Shown here: piece by piece, positions 16,098 to 26,365 of the stretch
Numbering within the stretch: the stretch's first letter is position 1
Layout: each line of letters starts with the position of its first letter
DNA from: an uncultured Mycoplasmatota bacterium
GTDB taxonomy: Bacteria; Bacillota_I; Bacilli_A; Izemoplasmatales; Izemoplasmataceae
Direction of reading: 5' to 3'
Length of the DNA stretch: 64,000 nucleotides
Assembly (NCBI GenBank): GCA_913062645.1
Contig: CAJXVW010000002.1
Location: 427,433-491,432, forward strand
The notes under the pieces: generated by a model
The model's database searches: none
What the model was told of the DNA's origin: nothing
Seen by the model: only the letters and a program-made list of their open reading frames with translations
Position numbers and translations under genes: made by a program

Positions 16098-18059
16098 ATG
16101 GCTGACAACAAACAGATGCGACCATCGCAAAGCAGATTCGGCAACTTGATCGTCATTTCGATCATCTTGCTGTTCGTGTTCGGCGCTTACTACGTGTTCG
16201 CCAACACCGAAGACAAACCGATTGAATACAATTACAGCACATTCGTCGACAAACTGAACGACGGTGATGTTTCAAGCATGTCCTCGACGCCGCTCTCAGG
16301 CGACGTCAACAGTGGCGGATACTACATTTCCGGCCAACTCGACAACGGAGCCGACTATTTCCTTGAAATTCCCAATCAGACCCAGCTTGACAACCTGATT
16401 ACGATTGCGCTCGCCAACAGCGTCGACTACAATCACATCAGCGCCCAGACGTATACGTTCTGGAGTGTCATTTCGATTGTCGGTCCACTGATTCTCCTGG
16501 TCGTCATCGTCGCGTTGTTCCTCCGTTCCAACGGCGGCAACAACCGTGCGTTCGACTTCGGCAAAACCCGCGCCAAGCTCCAAAAAGGCAAAACCACGAC
16601 CTTCAAAAACGTCGCCGGCGTAGACGAAGAAAAAGAAGAACTGGCGGAAATCATCGATTTCCTGAAAGACCCCAAGAAATACATGTCACTGGGTGCCCGC
16701 ATCCCGACCGGCGTATTGCTTGTCGGTCCTCCAGGAACCGGTAAAACACTGCTCGCCCGCGCCGTAGCCGGCGAAGCCAGCGTGCCGTTCTACTCCATCA
16801 GCGGTTCCGATTTCGTCGAAATGTTCGTCGGTGTCGGTGCCAGCCGTGTCCGCGACATGTTCAAAAACGCCAAACAAAATGCCCCGTGCATTGTCTTCAT
16901 CGATGAAATCGACGCCGTCGGACGCCAACGTGGCGCCGGACTTGGCGGCGGTCACGACGAACGCGAACAGACACTCAACCAGCTGCTCGTTGAAATGGAC
17001 GGCTTCGGAACCAACTCGGGCATCATCGTGATGGCCGCAACCAACCGTCCCGACGTCCTCGACCCGGCGTTGCTGCGCCCCGGACGATTCGATCGTCAAA
17101 TCACCATCGGTCGTCCCGACATCAAAGGTCGTCAGGCGATTCTGGAAGTGCACGCGCGCAACAAGAAACTCGACCCCAAGGTCACGTTCGAAGAAATCGC
17201 CAAACGCACCCCCGGATTCACCGGTGCGGATTTGGAGAACCTGCTCAACGAAGCGGCGCTTCTCGCTGCTCGTGAGAACAAGAAATTCATCAAACTGTAC
17301 CACATCGATGAAGCGGTCGACCGTGTCATGATGGGCCCCGCCAAGAAGTCACGGGTGTTCACCAAGCGCGAACGTAACTTCATCGCACATCACGAAGCCG
17401 GACATGCCGTTCTCGGCATCAAGCTCGACAACGCCAACATCGTTCACAAGGTCACGATCATCCCTCGTGGCCAGGCCGGTGGATACGCCCTGATGCTTCC
17501 CGAAGAGGAAGAATCGTTCCTCGCAACTCGCAAGAGCCTGATCGACCGCATTACCGGACTACTCGGAGGTCGTGTCGCGGAAGAAATCATCTTCAACGAA
17601 GTTTCGACCGGCGCCCACAATGACTTCCAGAAAGCCACCGAAATCGCCCGTAGCATGGTTACCGAATACGGCATGAGTTCGCTCGGACCGATTCAGTACG
17701 AAAAACGCAACGGCAGCGTCTTCCTCGGCCGCGACTACAACATCGACAAGACGTTCAGCGACCAAGTCGCCCTGGAAATCGACAACGAAGTACGCACGAT
17801 CATCAACGAGAGCTACGACCGTGCCAAAACGGTTCTCACCGAGAACATCGACTTGCTGAAGTTGATTGCAGCCCATTTGCTCGAAGTGGAAACACTGACG
17901 AAAGAAGACATCTACGAAATCGTCGAAACCGGCAAACTAGGCTGGTGGGAGAAGAAAAAAGCCAAACAGGCGAAAGACTCCGACGACAACGACAACAAAA
18001 GCGAATCAACGGAAAGCGACGATGTGAAAACGTCAAATAAAACCGTAGCCGCATCGTAA
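16098..18059 (+). CDS. ftsH: ATP-dependent zinc metalloprotease FtsH
   Basis: A 653-residue membrane-anchored AAA+ protease. It has two membrane segments (about 16-36 and 115-137) enclosing a short extracytoplasmic domain, Walker A GPPGTGKT (about 210), Walker [12 protein letters not shown], the SRH region with [17 protein letters not shown], the zinc site HEAGH (about 433) and a C-terminal charged tail rich in Lys, Asp and Ser. It degrades membrane and short-lived regulatory proteins. The ATG at 16098 has AAGGAG upstream; a TTG one codon earlier is less likely. It is the last gene of the tilS-hpt-ftsH group and is followed by a terminator. Confidence 0.97.
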   Translation: MADNKQMRPSQSRFGNLIVISIILLFVFGAYYVFANTEDKPIEYNYSTFVDKLNDGDVSSMSSTPLSGDVNSGGYYISGQLDNGADYFLEIPNQTQLDNLITIALANSVDYNHISAQTYTFWSVISIVGPLILLVVIVALFLRSNGGNNRAFDFGKTRAKLQKGKTTTFKNVAGVDEEKEELAEIIDFLKDPKKYMSLGARIPTGVLLVGPPGTGKTLLARAVAGEASVPFYSISGSDFVEMFVGVGASRVRDMFKNAKQNAPCIVFIDEIDAVGRQRGAGLGGGHDEREQTLNQLLVEMDGFGTNSGIIVMAATNRPDVLDPALLRPGRFDRQITIGRPDIKGRQAILEVHARNKKLDPKVTFEEIAKRTPGFTGADLENLLNEAALLAARENKKFIKLYHIDEAVDRVMMGPAKKSRVFTKRERNFIAHHEAGHAVLGIKLDNANIVHKVTIIPRGQAGGYALMLPEEEESFLATRKSLIDRITGLLGGRVAEEIIFNEVSTGAHNDFQKATEIARSMVTEYGMSSLGPIQYEKRNGSVFLGRDYNIDKTFSDQVALEIDNEVRTIINESYDRAKTVLTENIDLLKLIAAHLLEVETLTKEDIYEIVETGKLGWWEKKKAKQAKDSDDNDNKSESTESDDVKTSNKTVAAS

Positions 18060-18071
18060 CAAACCAACCCC

Positions 18072-18103
18072 CAAGAAGGATGCGCGAGTATCCTTCTTGT
18101 TTT
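18072..18103 (+). terminator. Terminator of the tilS-hpt-ftsH operon
   Basis: A 10-bp stem CAAGAAGGAT/ATCCTTCTTG with an 8-nt loop, followed by TTTT. The rqcP ribosome site begins shortly after it, so read-through may also supply rqcP. Confidence 0.75.
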
Positions 18104-18119
18104 CCACAGGAGGGATATC

Positions 18120-18374
18120 ATGCGCCTGGACAAGTTTCTGAAAGTATCACGCATCATCAAACGACGTACCTTGGCCAAAGAAGTGGCCGACAATGGTCGC
18201 ATCGAAGTCAACGGCCGCGTCGCCAAATCTTCAACGGCGATCGAGGTAGACGATCTCATCACAATCTCGTTCGGCAACAAGATCGTCACTGTCAAGGTGC
18301 TCCAGTTGCTGGACTCCACCAAAAAGGACGATGCTGGCAACATGTTCGAGATCGTCGACGAAAAAAGGCTGTAA
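18120..18374 (+). CDS. rqcP: S4-domain RNA-binding protein, RqcP-like
   Basis: An 84-residue protein made of one S4 RNA-binding domain ([16 protein letters not shown] at the start, [12 protein letters not shown] near 25-37). This is the RqcP/YabO size and pattern. RqcP works with RqcH in ribosome-associated quality control, stabilising the P-site tRNA on stalled 50S subunits during alanine tailing. In Bacillus this gene lies close to tilS-ftsH, consistent with the location here. The ribosome site is AGGAGGG. An Hsp15-type S4 protein is the other possible name. Confidence 0.85.
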   Translation: MRLDKFLKVSRIIKRRTLAKEVADNGRIEVNGRVAKSSTAIEVDDLITISFGNKIVTVKVLQLLDSTKKDDAGNMFEIVDEKRL

Positions 18375-18434
18375 TGGTTTGCAATTTCAACCGTTATGAT
18401 TTATAATTTATTCAAAAGAAAACAGGTGATTTCA

Positions 18435-19404
18435 ATGAAAAAACTTCTTATCCTAATAGTTTCTCTTGTCGCCGTGGTTACGCTCTCCGCATGCAACGGC
18501 AACGGAGACGAAGACGGCAATGTCGTCTTCGTGACCGTCTACCCGATGCAGTATTTGGTGGAACAGATTGCCGGCGACACCGTGGAGGTCAAGCGTGTTC
18601 CCGGCGCCGCCTCACACAGCGATTCGATCGACTGGAGCGCCAAGGAGATCATCGACATGCTCGATGCCGACTTGCTGTTCTACATCCACGCCGGAGTCGA
18701 TGACTACATTCCCAACAACGAAGCCAACATCTTCGCCGACGGCGATGTTCAACTCTTCGACATGTCCCAACACATCCAGTACAACCTGGTTTGTTTCAGT
18801 CATGAGCATCATGACGAAGAGGACGAAGAGCACACCGAAGACACCATGGACGAATGCGACGCCAACGCGCTCAGCGAGGATCCGCACTTCTGGTTGGATC
18901 CGGTTCGCATGCTGGAAGCTGCGGAGTTTGTTCGTGACAAACTGCTGGTAACCTATCCCGACAATACCGAACTCTACAACAACAACTACACCGTTCTCCG
19001 CAACGCGCTCGAAAAACTCGATCTCGACTACCAGACAATGGCCGATCAAGCCACGAAACCGATCATCACGACCGTCATGCTGTTTGAGTACTGGCACGAT
19101 CGCTATGAACTGGAAATCATGCCGATCACCAATGACGCTCATTCGACCGAGACCAATCCGGGCGACATCATCGATCTCATCAACGACGCGATCGAACACG
19201 ATATCCAATATGTCCTGTTCGAGAAGAATTCCAACTCGCCCGCCGGCCAGCAGGTGCTGGAAGACCTGCAGGTCTACACGCCGACTGCCAGCGCCGCCTA
19301 CCTTCATGGTCTTGGCAATCTGACGCAGGCGGAAATCGACGCCGGCAGCAGCTATCTCTCGATCATGTATGACAATCTCGACGTACTAAACGACGCAACC
19401 AAAT

Positions 19405-19406
<2 letters not shown>
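18435..19406 (+). CDS. ZnuA/AdcA-like metal-binding lipoprotein
   Basis: A 323-residue substrate-binding lipoprotein of the cluster A-I (zinc/manganese) family. The signal peptide ends in LSAC (lipid Cys20). Likely metal ligands are the His in AASHSDSID (about 64), DPHFWLDP (about 150) and NDAHSTETNPG (about 235). A His/Asp/Glu-rich loop (SHEHHDEEDEEH, about 128-140) is typical of zinc-specific members. The ATG at 18435 was chosen for its ribosome site AGGTGA and signal peptide. No permease or ATPase gene adjoins it: neighbours are rqcP and lysS, so it must share a transporter encoded elsewhere. Confidence 0.88.
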
Positions 19407-20988
<1,582 letters not shown>

Positions 20989-21000
20989 TTTCGCATATCA

Positions 21001-21030
21001 TTGGTTTCCACATCCAATCAATACTATAAT
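21001..21030 (+). promoter_or_regulatory. Promoter of cysK
   Basis: TTGGTT, 18-nt spacer, TATAAT, 18 nt upstream of the cysK start. The leader is very short, leaving no room for an S-box or T-box riboswitch. Confidence 0.75.
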
Positions 21031-21047
21031 GATAGCGAGGTGATACG

Positions 21048-21965
21048 ATGATTTATGAACGAATCCACGATTTGATCGGCAACACACCGATCATTCGTCT
21101 GGCCGGACTCACCAACGAAGGTGCGGCTGACGTTTATCTCAAACTCGAATGGTTCAATCCTGGTGGCAGCGTCAAGGACCGCATCGCCATCAACATGATC
21201 GAGGCCGCTGAACAGGAAGGTCTGATCCATCCCGGTGACACGATCATTGAACCGACCAGCGGCAACACCGGTATCGGCATCGCGATGGTCGGCGCAGCAA
21301 AAGGATACAAGACGATCCTGACGATGCCCGACAGTTTGTCGATCGAACGACGCAAGATCCTGCGCGGCTATGGCGCGACCTTGATCCTGACACCAGCTGA
21401 ACAAGGGATGAAAGAATCGATCCGCGTCGCCAGTGAGCTAGCCAAAGAACACGGCTACTTCATGCCGATGCAGTTCGAAAACATCAACAACCCCAAAGCG
21501 CACATGAAACACACCGCTTTGGAGATCATCCGCGACTTGCCCAATCTGGATTATTTCATCACCGCCGTGGGTACCGGTGGTACGATCACCGGGGTCGGCA
21601 CCATTCTCAAAGAGCACAATCCGCGCATCTCGATCAAAGCCGTGGAGCCCAAAAACAGCCCGGTGCTGTCCGGTGGCGAACCCGGTAAACACACCATTCA
21701 AGGCATCGGTGCCGGCTTTGTTCCACCGATCCTCGATACGACCGTTTACGACGAAGTACTGCTGGTGGAAGACGAAGACGCGTTTGAAATGGCGCGCTAT
21801 CTGGCAAAACAGTACGGTCTGTTCGTCGGTATCTCGACCGGAGCAAACGTCGTTGCGGCGAAGGAACTCGCCGAACGAGTCGGCTCTGGCAAACAGGTCC
21901 TGACGATCTCCCCCAGCAACGCCGAACGATACTTGTCCACCAAACTGTTCGAACAAGACGAGTAA
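21048..21965 (+). CDS. cysK: Cysteine synthase (O-acetylserine sulfhydrylase)
   Basis: A 305-residue PLP enzyme that makes cysteine from O-acetylserine and sulfide. The PLP lysine lies in NPGGSVKDRIA (about residue 41), with PTSGNTGIG (about 66-74) as the substrate loop and TAVGTGGTITG (about 174-184) as the phosphate-binding loop. Near the C-terminus, the ISTGANV block is present. The ribosome site is GAGGTGAT. The partner serine acetyltransferase is encoded nearby on the opposite strand (23310-23867), separated by a cyclic-di-GMP-type signalling gene. Confidence 0.95.
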   Translation: MIYERIHDLIGNTPIIRLAGLTNEGAADVYLKLEWFNPGGSVKDRIAINMIEAAEQEGLIHPGDTIIEPTSGNTGIGIAMVGAAKGYKTILTMPDSLSIERRKILRGYGATLILTPAEQGMKESIRVASELAKEHGYFMPMQFENINNPKAHMKHTALEIIRDLPNLDYFITAVGTGGTITGVGTILKEHNPRISIKAVEPKNSPVLSGGEPGKHTIQGIGAGFVPPILDTTVYDEVLLVEDEDAFEMARYLAKQYGLFVGISTGANVVAAKELAERVGSGKQVLTISPSNAERYLSTKLFEQDE

Positions 21966-21969
21966 ATAA

Positions 21970-21998
21970 AAAAATCATCCTTCGAAGGGATGATTTTT
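21970..21998. terminator. Bidirectional terminator between cysK and the GGDEF/HD-GYP gene
   Basis: An 11-bp stem AAAAATCATCC/GGATGATTTTT with a 7-nt loop; it overlaps the end of the convergent minus-strand gene. Confidence 0.85.
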
Positions 21999-23234
21999 TA
22001 ATTCCTCGATGAGAGTGTTGACAACTTCGGGATCAAACTGCTTCCCGGCATATTTTTTGAGTTCTTCCAAGGCTTCGGTGTGACTCATCGCATTGCGGTA
22101 TACGCGGTCGTTGGTCATTGCATCATAGGCGTCGGCAACCGCCAGAATGCGCGATGCGAGCGGAATCTGCGTCCCCTGAAGTCCCTTGGGGTATCCGCTG
22201 CCGTCCCAGTGTTCGTGATGGGTGAGGATGTAATAGGCAATGCCTTCGAGCGGGAGAATGCTGGAGGCCATCTTGTAGCCGATTAGTGGATGTTGTTTCA
22301 TCTTGTTGTACTCGTGCGGAGTGAGTTTGCCAGGCTTTTTCAAGATCGCGTCACTGATTCCGATCTTGCCGATGTCATGGAGAATCGCGAACAACTTCAA
22401 GTCGCTGATGTCGCCGGCAGACAGGTTCAGCCGTTTTCCGACCAGTTCACAGATGTACTCGATGCGGGACGCGTGCTGTTCGGTTTCATCGGATCGTTCG
22501 TAGAGCGTCGATTGCAAGGAGGCGATCAACGAGTTGCTGGCACTTTTGGTGATCAGCAGTTTATTCTTGTACATGCGGTCCTCGGCAACCGAAATCGTCT
22601 CGTAGATGCCGACATTTTCTTCGCAGGTTGAAGCGCTGCCGATGGTGACGGTGTATTCCATGGATGTAGCGGGATCGTTGGCAATGCGGTCGTTCAGTTC
22701 ACCGACAAGTTGTTCCACCATGTTGACATCGCAATGGTCGAGCAGGACGCAGAACTCGTCGCCGCCGATGCGTGCGATGAACGCACTCGCCGGCATGATT
22801 TCCTGTAGTAGCTTCGCATAACGTTGAAGTAACCGATCGCCTTCTCCGGAAGTATATACTTCGTTGAGCAGTTTGAGGCCGTTGATGTCACTGATGATCA
22901 CCGAAGCTCCCATGTCGCGATTGGCGCGGCGGGCCAGTTCTTCGGAATAGCTCTTGCGGTTGTGCAATCCGGTCAGACTGTCGAAGCGTTCCAAGCGTTT
23001 GATCGAACTTGTGACGATGTTCAATCGGTGCAGTTCACGGCGCACCAAATAATAAATGATCAGTGCGGACACAACAATGAAGAACAATCCTTTGACGGTG
23101 CTGAGGTAGCGGTACGATTCTAGATCGTCAAAAAACAGCAGCAGCACGTAATCGGACAAGAATATCCAGGCTGCGCTGAAGAGGAAGTAAACCAGCGATA
23201 CGCGGATCGCCGATGCGTATTTGAATTGGTTCAC
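21975..23234 (-). CDS. Membrane GGDEF and HD-GYP domain protein
   Basis: A 419-residue signalling protein. Two membrane segments (about 7-30 and 43-61) are followed by a GGDEF domain with an intact RIGGDEF active site (about 160-166) and then a complete HD-GYP domain: LHDIGKIGI (about 290), HPLIGYK, HHEHWDGSGYPKG (about 340) and DAYDAMTNDRVYR. It could both make and degrade cyclic di-nucleotides. The GTG at 23234 is chosen because GAGGTGG precedes it by 5 nt; the upstream ATG lies inside that ribosome site. No PilZ or other c-di-GMP receptor was seen in the window. Confidence 0.9.
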   Translation of the reverse strand: MNQFKYASAIRVSLVYFLFSAAWIFLSDYVLLLFFDDLESYRYLSTVKGLFFIVVSALIIYYLVRRELHRLNIVTSSIKRLERFDSLTGLHNRKSYSEELARRANRDMGASVIISDINGLKLLNEVYTSGEGDRLLQRYAKLLQEIMPASAFIARIGGDEFCVLLDHCDVNMVEQLVGELNDRIANDPATSMEYTVTIGSASTCEENVGIYETISVAEDRMYKNKLLITKSASNSLIASLQSTLYERSDETEQHASRIEYICELVGKRLNLSAGDISDLKLFAILHDIGKIGISDAILKKPGKLTPHEYNKMKQHPLIGYKMASSILPLEGIAYYILTHHEHWDGSGYPKGLQGTQIPLASRILAVADAYDAMTNDRVYRNAMSHTEALEELKKYAGKQFDPEVVNTLIEELKNHPFEG

Positions 23235-23283
23235 GGAACCACCTCGCATTCATCATTATACCACTCAAAACGATAAAAAAGAA

Positions 23284-23311
23284 AACCAAATGCGTGAAAG
23301 CGCATTCGGTT
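23284..23311 (-). terminator. Terminator of cysE
   Basis: An 11-bp stem with one G-U pair on the minus strand (AACCGAATGCG / CGCATTTGGTT), followed by a T-rich run; it includes the cysE stop codon. Confidence 0.75.
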
Positions 23312-23867
23312 ATTTGTTGACGAGACTACAGTCCTCTTCGGTGAGCGATTCGGCCACCTCGCGTTCGATGATCCGGGCCGGCATGCCGACGGCGGTGGCG
23401 TAGGGCGGAACGTTCTTGAGGACGACGGCATTGGCTCCGACTTTGGCGCCTTTGCCGATTTGAATGTTGCCGAGAATCTTTGCTCCAGCGGCAATCATCA
23501 CGTCGTCGCAAAGCGACGGATGACGTTTGTGATCGGCATCGTTGCCGGTGCCACCGAGGGTGACGCCATGATACAAGAGAACGTTCTGTCCGATCACGGC
23601 GGTTTCACCGATTACGACGCCGACGCCGTGATCAATGATGAAGTTCTTGCCGATCACAGCACCGGGATGAATGTCCGCACCGGTGATGAATCGGCCGATG
23701 TTGCTGATGAGACGAGCAATCAGTTTCAACTTCATGCGCCAAAGCAGGCGGGAAACACGATAAAACCACACGGCGTGCAGTCCGTTGTGGGTTAAAATGA
23801 TGTCCAGCCAGTGGCGCGCGGCCGGATCTTTTTGCTTGAGTGTTTTGATGTCGCTGATCATGCCCAT
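23310..23867 (-). CDS. cysE: Serine O-acetyltransferase
   Basis: A 185-residue left-handed beta-helix acetyltransferase that makes O-acetylserine, the substrate of cysK. Hexapeptide repeats run through ADIHPGAVIGKNFIID, with the catalytic region DHGVGVVIGETAVIG (about 85-99), HGVTLGGTG and HPSLCDDVMIAAGAKILG. I chose the ATG at 23867, which lies 6 nt after GAGGTG. The C-terminus lacks the classical terminal Ile that inserts into CysK in the cysteine synthase complex: it ends in SLVNK, so complex formation may differ. Confidence 0.93.
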   Translation of the reverse strand: MGMISDIKTLKQKDPAARHWLDIILTHNGLHAVWFYRVSRLLWRMKLKLIARLISNIGRFITGADIHPGAVIGKNFIIDHGVGVVIGETAVIGQNVLLYHGVTLGGTGNDADHKRHPSLCDDVMIAAGAKILGNIQIGKGAKVGANAVVLKNVPPYATAVGMPARIIEREVAESLTEEDCSLVNK

Positions 23868-23953
23868 CTGTCTCACCTCACTTGCAGGGATATTATATAA
23901 TAATCCAACCCAAACACTAAATGATATACACCTGAAAGAGTTTGCACCAAAAA

Positions 23954-23973
23954 AGCACAGGTCGCCCTGTGCT
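23954..23973 (-). terminator. Terminator of the fba-ZIP-hypothetical operon
   Basis: An 8-bp stem AGCACAGG/CCTGTGCT with loop TCGC and a T run on the minus strand. Confidence 0.8.
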
Positions 23974-24518
23974 CAAATGTCGCTTCCAATCACGAGATCT
24001 TCGCCGTCTTCGTAGATGAAGATGTCGAGATGCTCGGCGATTTCCACATAAATGTCGATGATGCTGACGTATTCGTAATCAATCTTGTCGAAGACGTCCC
24101 GGAGTGTTTCGTTCATCAGATTTCGTACGTAGTCGAAATCCTCGCGTCGCTCCATGATCATGTTTTCAATGAATGTCTCGGTGTGATTGAGCGATTCGAT
24201 GTCGGAGTCGTAATCGTGATTCTCAAGATCGGTCCGAATATCGAAGATGTACATCAGAAACAGCATCATTTCCTGGTATTCCTCGAAGTCTTCACAATTG
24301 GACTGGAAGAGACTTTCGAAGTAGATCTTGATCATGCTGAACTGCGAATGCAAGTACTCGAAGCCGATGCGGAAAATGTTGTCGAGCTCGGCGTCCATCT
24401 CCTTGTGTTCACAGGCGTTGCTGTAAATGTATTCGAGAACCAGATAGACCGGTTCCAAGCGTTCGTAGATCATATTGTGGTTGTTTGCAAAGGTGTCGAT
24501 GATGACATGGTTTTCCAT
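23973..24518 (-). CDS. Acidic helical protein of unknown function
   Basis: A soluble protein of about 181 residues, very rich in Asp and Glu, apparently all helical, with no signal peptide, membrane segment or cofactor motif. I do not recognise a family. It is the third gene of the fba-ZIP operon, starting about 30 nt after the ZIP stop. The start is uncertain: the ATG at 24518 is taken as the most likely, but the frame is open to an ATG at 24566 inside the ZIP gene. Clustered Glu, Asp, His and Tyr residues could bind metal, which would fit its place behind a metal transporter, but that is speculation. Confidence 0.6.
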   Translation of the reverse strand: MENHVIIDTFANNHNMIYERLEPVYLVLEYIYSNACEHKEMDAELDNIFRIGFEYLHSQFSMIKIYFESLFQSNCEDFEEYQEMMLFLMYIFDIRTDLENHDYDSDIESLNHTETFIENMIMERREDFDYVRNLMNETLRDVFDKIDYEYVSIIDIYVEIAEHLDIFIYEDGEDLVIGSDI

Positions 24519-24549
24519 TTTCCAGGACGCGTAGTCCTTCAGTACAAAT

Positions 24550-25368
24550 TCATCCAAGGGCAACATCCAATGACATCATCACCACGAAGCCGAGCATGGC
24601 TCCGATCGTGGCGATTTTGGTATTTTCCATCATCTGTGACTCTGGAATCAGTTCTTCGACAACCACGTAGATCATTGCGCCGGCCGCAAAACTGAGCGAA
24701 AACGGCAGGATGCTGCGCATCGACACCGCCAGCAGTGCACCAAGCACCCCGGCGATCGGTTCGACCATTCCGCTGAACTGGCCGATCATGAACGCTTTCC
24801 CTTTTGACATCCCTTCCCGTCGCAATGGAACGCTTACTGCGGTTCCTTCGGGGAAGTTTTGAATCCCAATCCCCAGGGCGAGTGCAACCGCCCCACCAAT
24901 GGCCGCTGCCGCCGCGGTGCTTCCACCAGCAACGGTTGCAGCATATCCGAATGCCACGCCGACAGCGAGACCCTCGGGAAAATTATGTAAAGTAATCGCC
25001 AACACCAACAACACACTGCGATGCCACGATGATTTGACGCCTTCTTCATGTTTGGTCATGATGTGCATGTGCGGCAGATAGCGATCGATCAACAGAATGA
25101 ACAATCCTCCGCTCAAGAAGCCAAGTACGGCTTGCACAACCGGATTCATGCCTTGTTCCTCAGCCAGTCCGATGGCTGGATTGAGCAAACTCCAGAACGA
25201 TGCCGCAATCATGACTCCTGCACTGAAGCCAAGCATTCCGTTGAACAGTTTCTTGGATACGTTGGCGAAAGGAAACACCAATGCCGCTCCGGCAGCTGTC
25301 AGGCCCCAGGTGAACAAGGTCCCCAGCAATGCGGCGAGAACAGGATTGGCGTAAATCCAAGCTTGCAT
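24550..25368 (-). CDS. ZIP-family metal transporter
   Basis: A 272-residue membrane protein with eight predicted membrane segments, of the GufA/ZupT branch of the ZIP family, importing zinc or other divalent metals. The two metal-binding motifs are HNFPEG (about residue 128, segment 4) and QNFPEG (about 170, segment 5). The short His-containing cytoplasmic loop HMHIMTKHEEG lies between segments 3 and 4. The ribosome site TAGGTGAT overlaps the fba stop codon 8 nt upstream, so it is co-expressed with fba, whose class II product needs a divalent metal (zinc in most members). Confidence 0.9.
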   Translation of the reverse strand: MQAWIYANPVLAALLGTLFTWGLTAAGAALVFPFANVSKKLFNGMLGFSAGVMIAASFWSLLNPAIGLAEEQGMNPVVQAVLGFLSGGLFILLIDRYLPHMHIMTKHEEGVKSSWHRSVLLVLAITLHNFPEGLAVGVAFGYAATVAGGSTAAAAAIGGAVALALGIGIQNFPEGTAVSVPLRREGMSKGKAFMIGQFSGMVEPIAGVLGALLAVSMRSILPFSLSFAAGAMIYVVVEELIPESQMMENTKIATIGAMLGFVVMMSLDVALG

Positions 25369-25376
25369 GAAATCAC

Positions 25377-26243
25377 CTAAGCCTTATTGACGGATCCGAA
25401 CAGCTCCATTTTTTCTTTGACGGTCTGTACGATGGCTTTGGCGCCCGGAGCAAGAAGTTTGCGCGGATCGAATCCTTTGCCGACAAGGTCCTTGCCTTCT
25501 TCAACATATTGGCGTGTTGCAGCCGCGAAGACGAGCTGACATTCGGTGTTGACGTTGATCTTCGAAACGCCGAGTCCGATCGCTTCTTGAATCATGTCGC
25601 CCGGAATACCGGTTCCGCCGTGAAGCACGAGCGGCATACCGCCAGTGACATCCTGGACTTCCTTGAGTACGTCGAAACGCAATCCAGGCCAGTTGTCCGG
25701 ATATTTCCCGTGAATGTTGCCGATGCCCGCGGCAAGAATGTCGACACCGAGATCAGCAATGCGCTTACATTCCTGCGGATCGGCAACTTCGCCACTGCCG
25801 ACGACACCGTCTTCTTCGCCGCCGATGGCGCCGACTTCCGCTTCCACGCTGATGCCGCGTGAATGAGCGTATTCGACGATTTCGGTGGTTTTTTCGACGT
25901 TTTCATCGATCGGGTAGTGCGATCCGTCGAACATGACGCTGCTGAATCCGGCTTCGATGGCGGCTTTTGCGCCTTCGAACGATCCGTGATCGAGATGGAT
26001 CGCGACCGGTACGGTGATGTTCAAATTCTTCAGCATGCCGTTTACCATGCCGACAACGGTGTCGAAGCCGGTCATGTAACGGGCGGCGCCTTCGCTGACG
26101 CCGAGAATGACGGGTGATTTAGCTTCCTCGGCGGCGGTTAGAATGGCTTTCGTCCACTCGAGGTTGTTGATGTTGAATTGTCCTACTGCATAGCCTTCTT
26201 TACGTGCTTTGAGCAGCATTTCTCTTGCTGAGACAAGTCCCAT
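25377..26243 (-). CDS. fba: Class II fructose-bisphosphate aldolase
   Basis: A 288-residue metal-dependent aldolase that cleaves fructose 1,6-bisphosphate in glycolysis. Metal ligands are visible in AIHLDHG (about residues 81-87), GNIHGKY (about 180) and LVLHGGTG (about 208-215), with the phosphate-binding INVNTE block. A class II tagatose or ketose-bisphosphate aldolase would look similar, but the size and NIHGKYP block fit Fba. The ribosome site is AGGAGG. It is the first gene of an operon with the ZIP transporter. Confidence 0.93.
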   Translation of the reverse strand: MGLVSAREMLLKARKEGYAVGQFNINNLEWTKAILTAAEEAKSPVILGVSEGAARYMTGFDTVVGMVNGMLKNLNITVPVAIHLDHGSFEGAKAAIEAGFSSVMFDGSHYPIDENVEKTTEIVEYAHSRGISVEAEVGAIGGEEDGVVGSGEVADPQECKRIADLGVDILAAGIGNIHGKYPDNWPGLRFDVLKEVQDVTGGMPLVLHGGTGIPGDMIQEAIGLGVSKINVNTECQLVFAAATRQYVEEGKDLVGKGFDPRKLLAPGAKAIVQTVKEKMELFGSVNKA

Positions 26244-26284
26244 GGTTGTTTCCTCCTAATGTTGTTATGAAAATGGTCAAATTC

Positions 26285-26313
26285 ATTATACAATAATTAA
26301 TTCTATAAGTAAA
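26285..26313 (-). promoter_or_regulatory. Sigma-A promoter of the fba operon
   Basis: On the minus strand: TTTACT, 17-nt spacer, TATAAT. Confidence 0.7.
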
Positions 26314-26336
26314 CCAATGAGGTTCGGGACGCGAAA

Positions 26337-26360
26337 AAAACACTGCCGGAGCAGTGTTTT
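26337..26360 (-). terminator. Terminator of tldD-tldE
   Basis: A 10-bp stem AAAACACTGC/GCAGTGTTTT with loop CGGA and a T run on the minus strand. Confidence 0.85.
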
Positions 26361-26365
26361 TGGGT

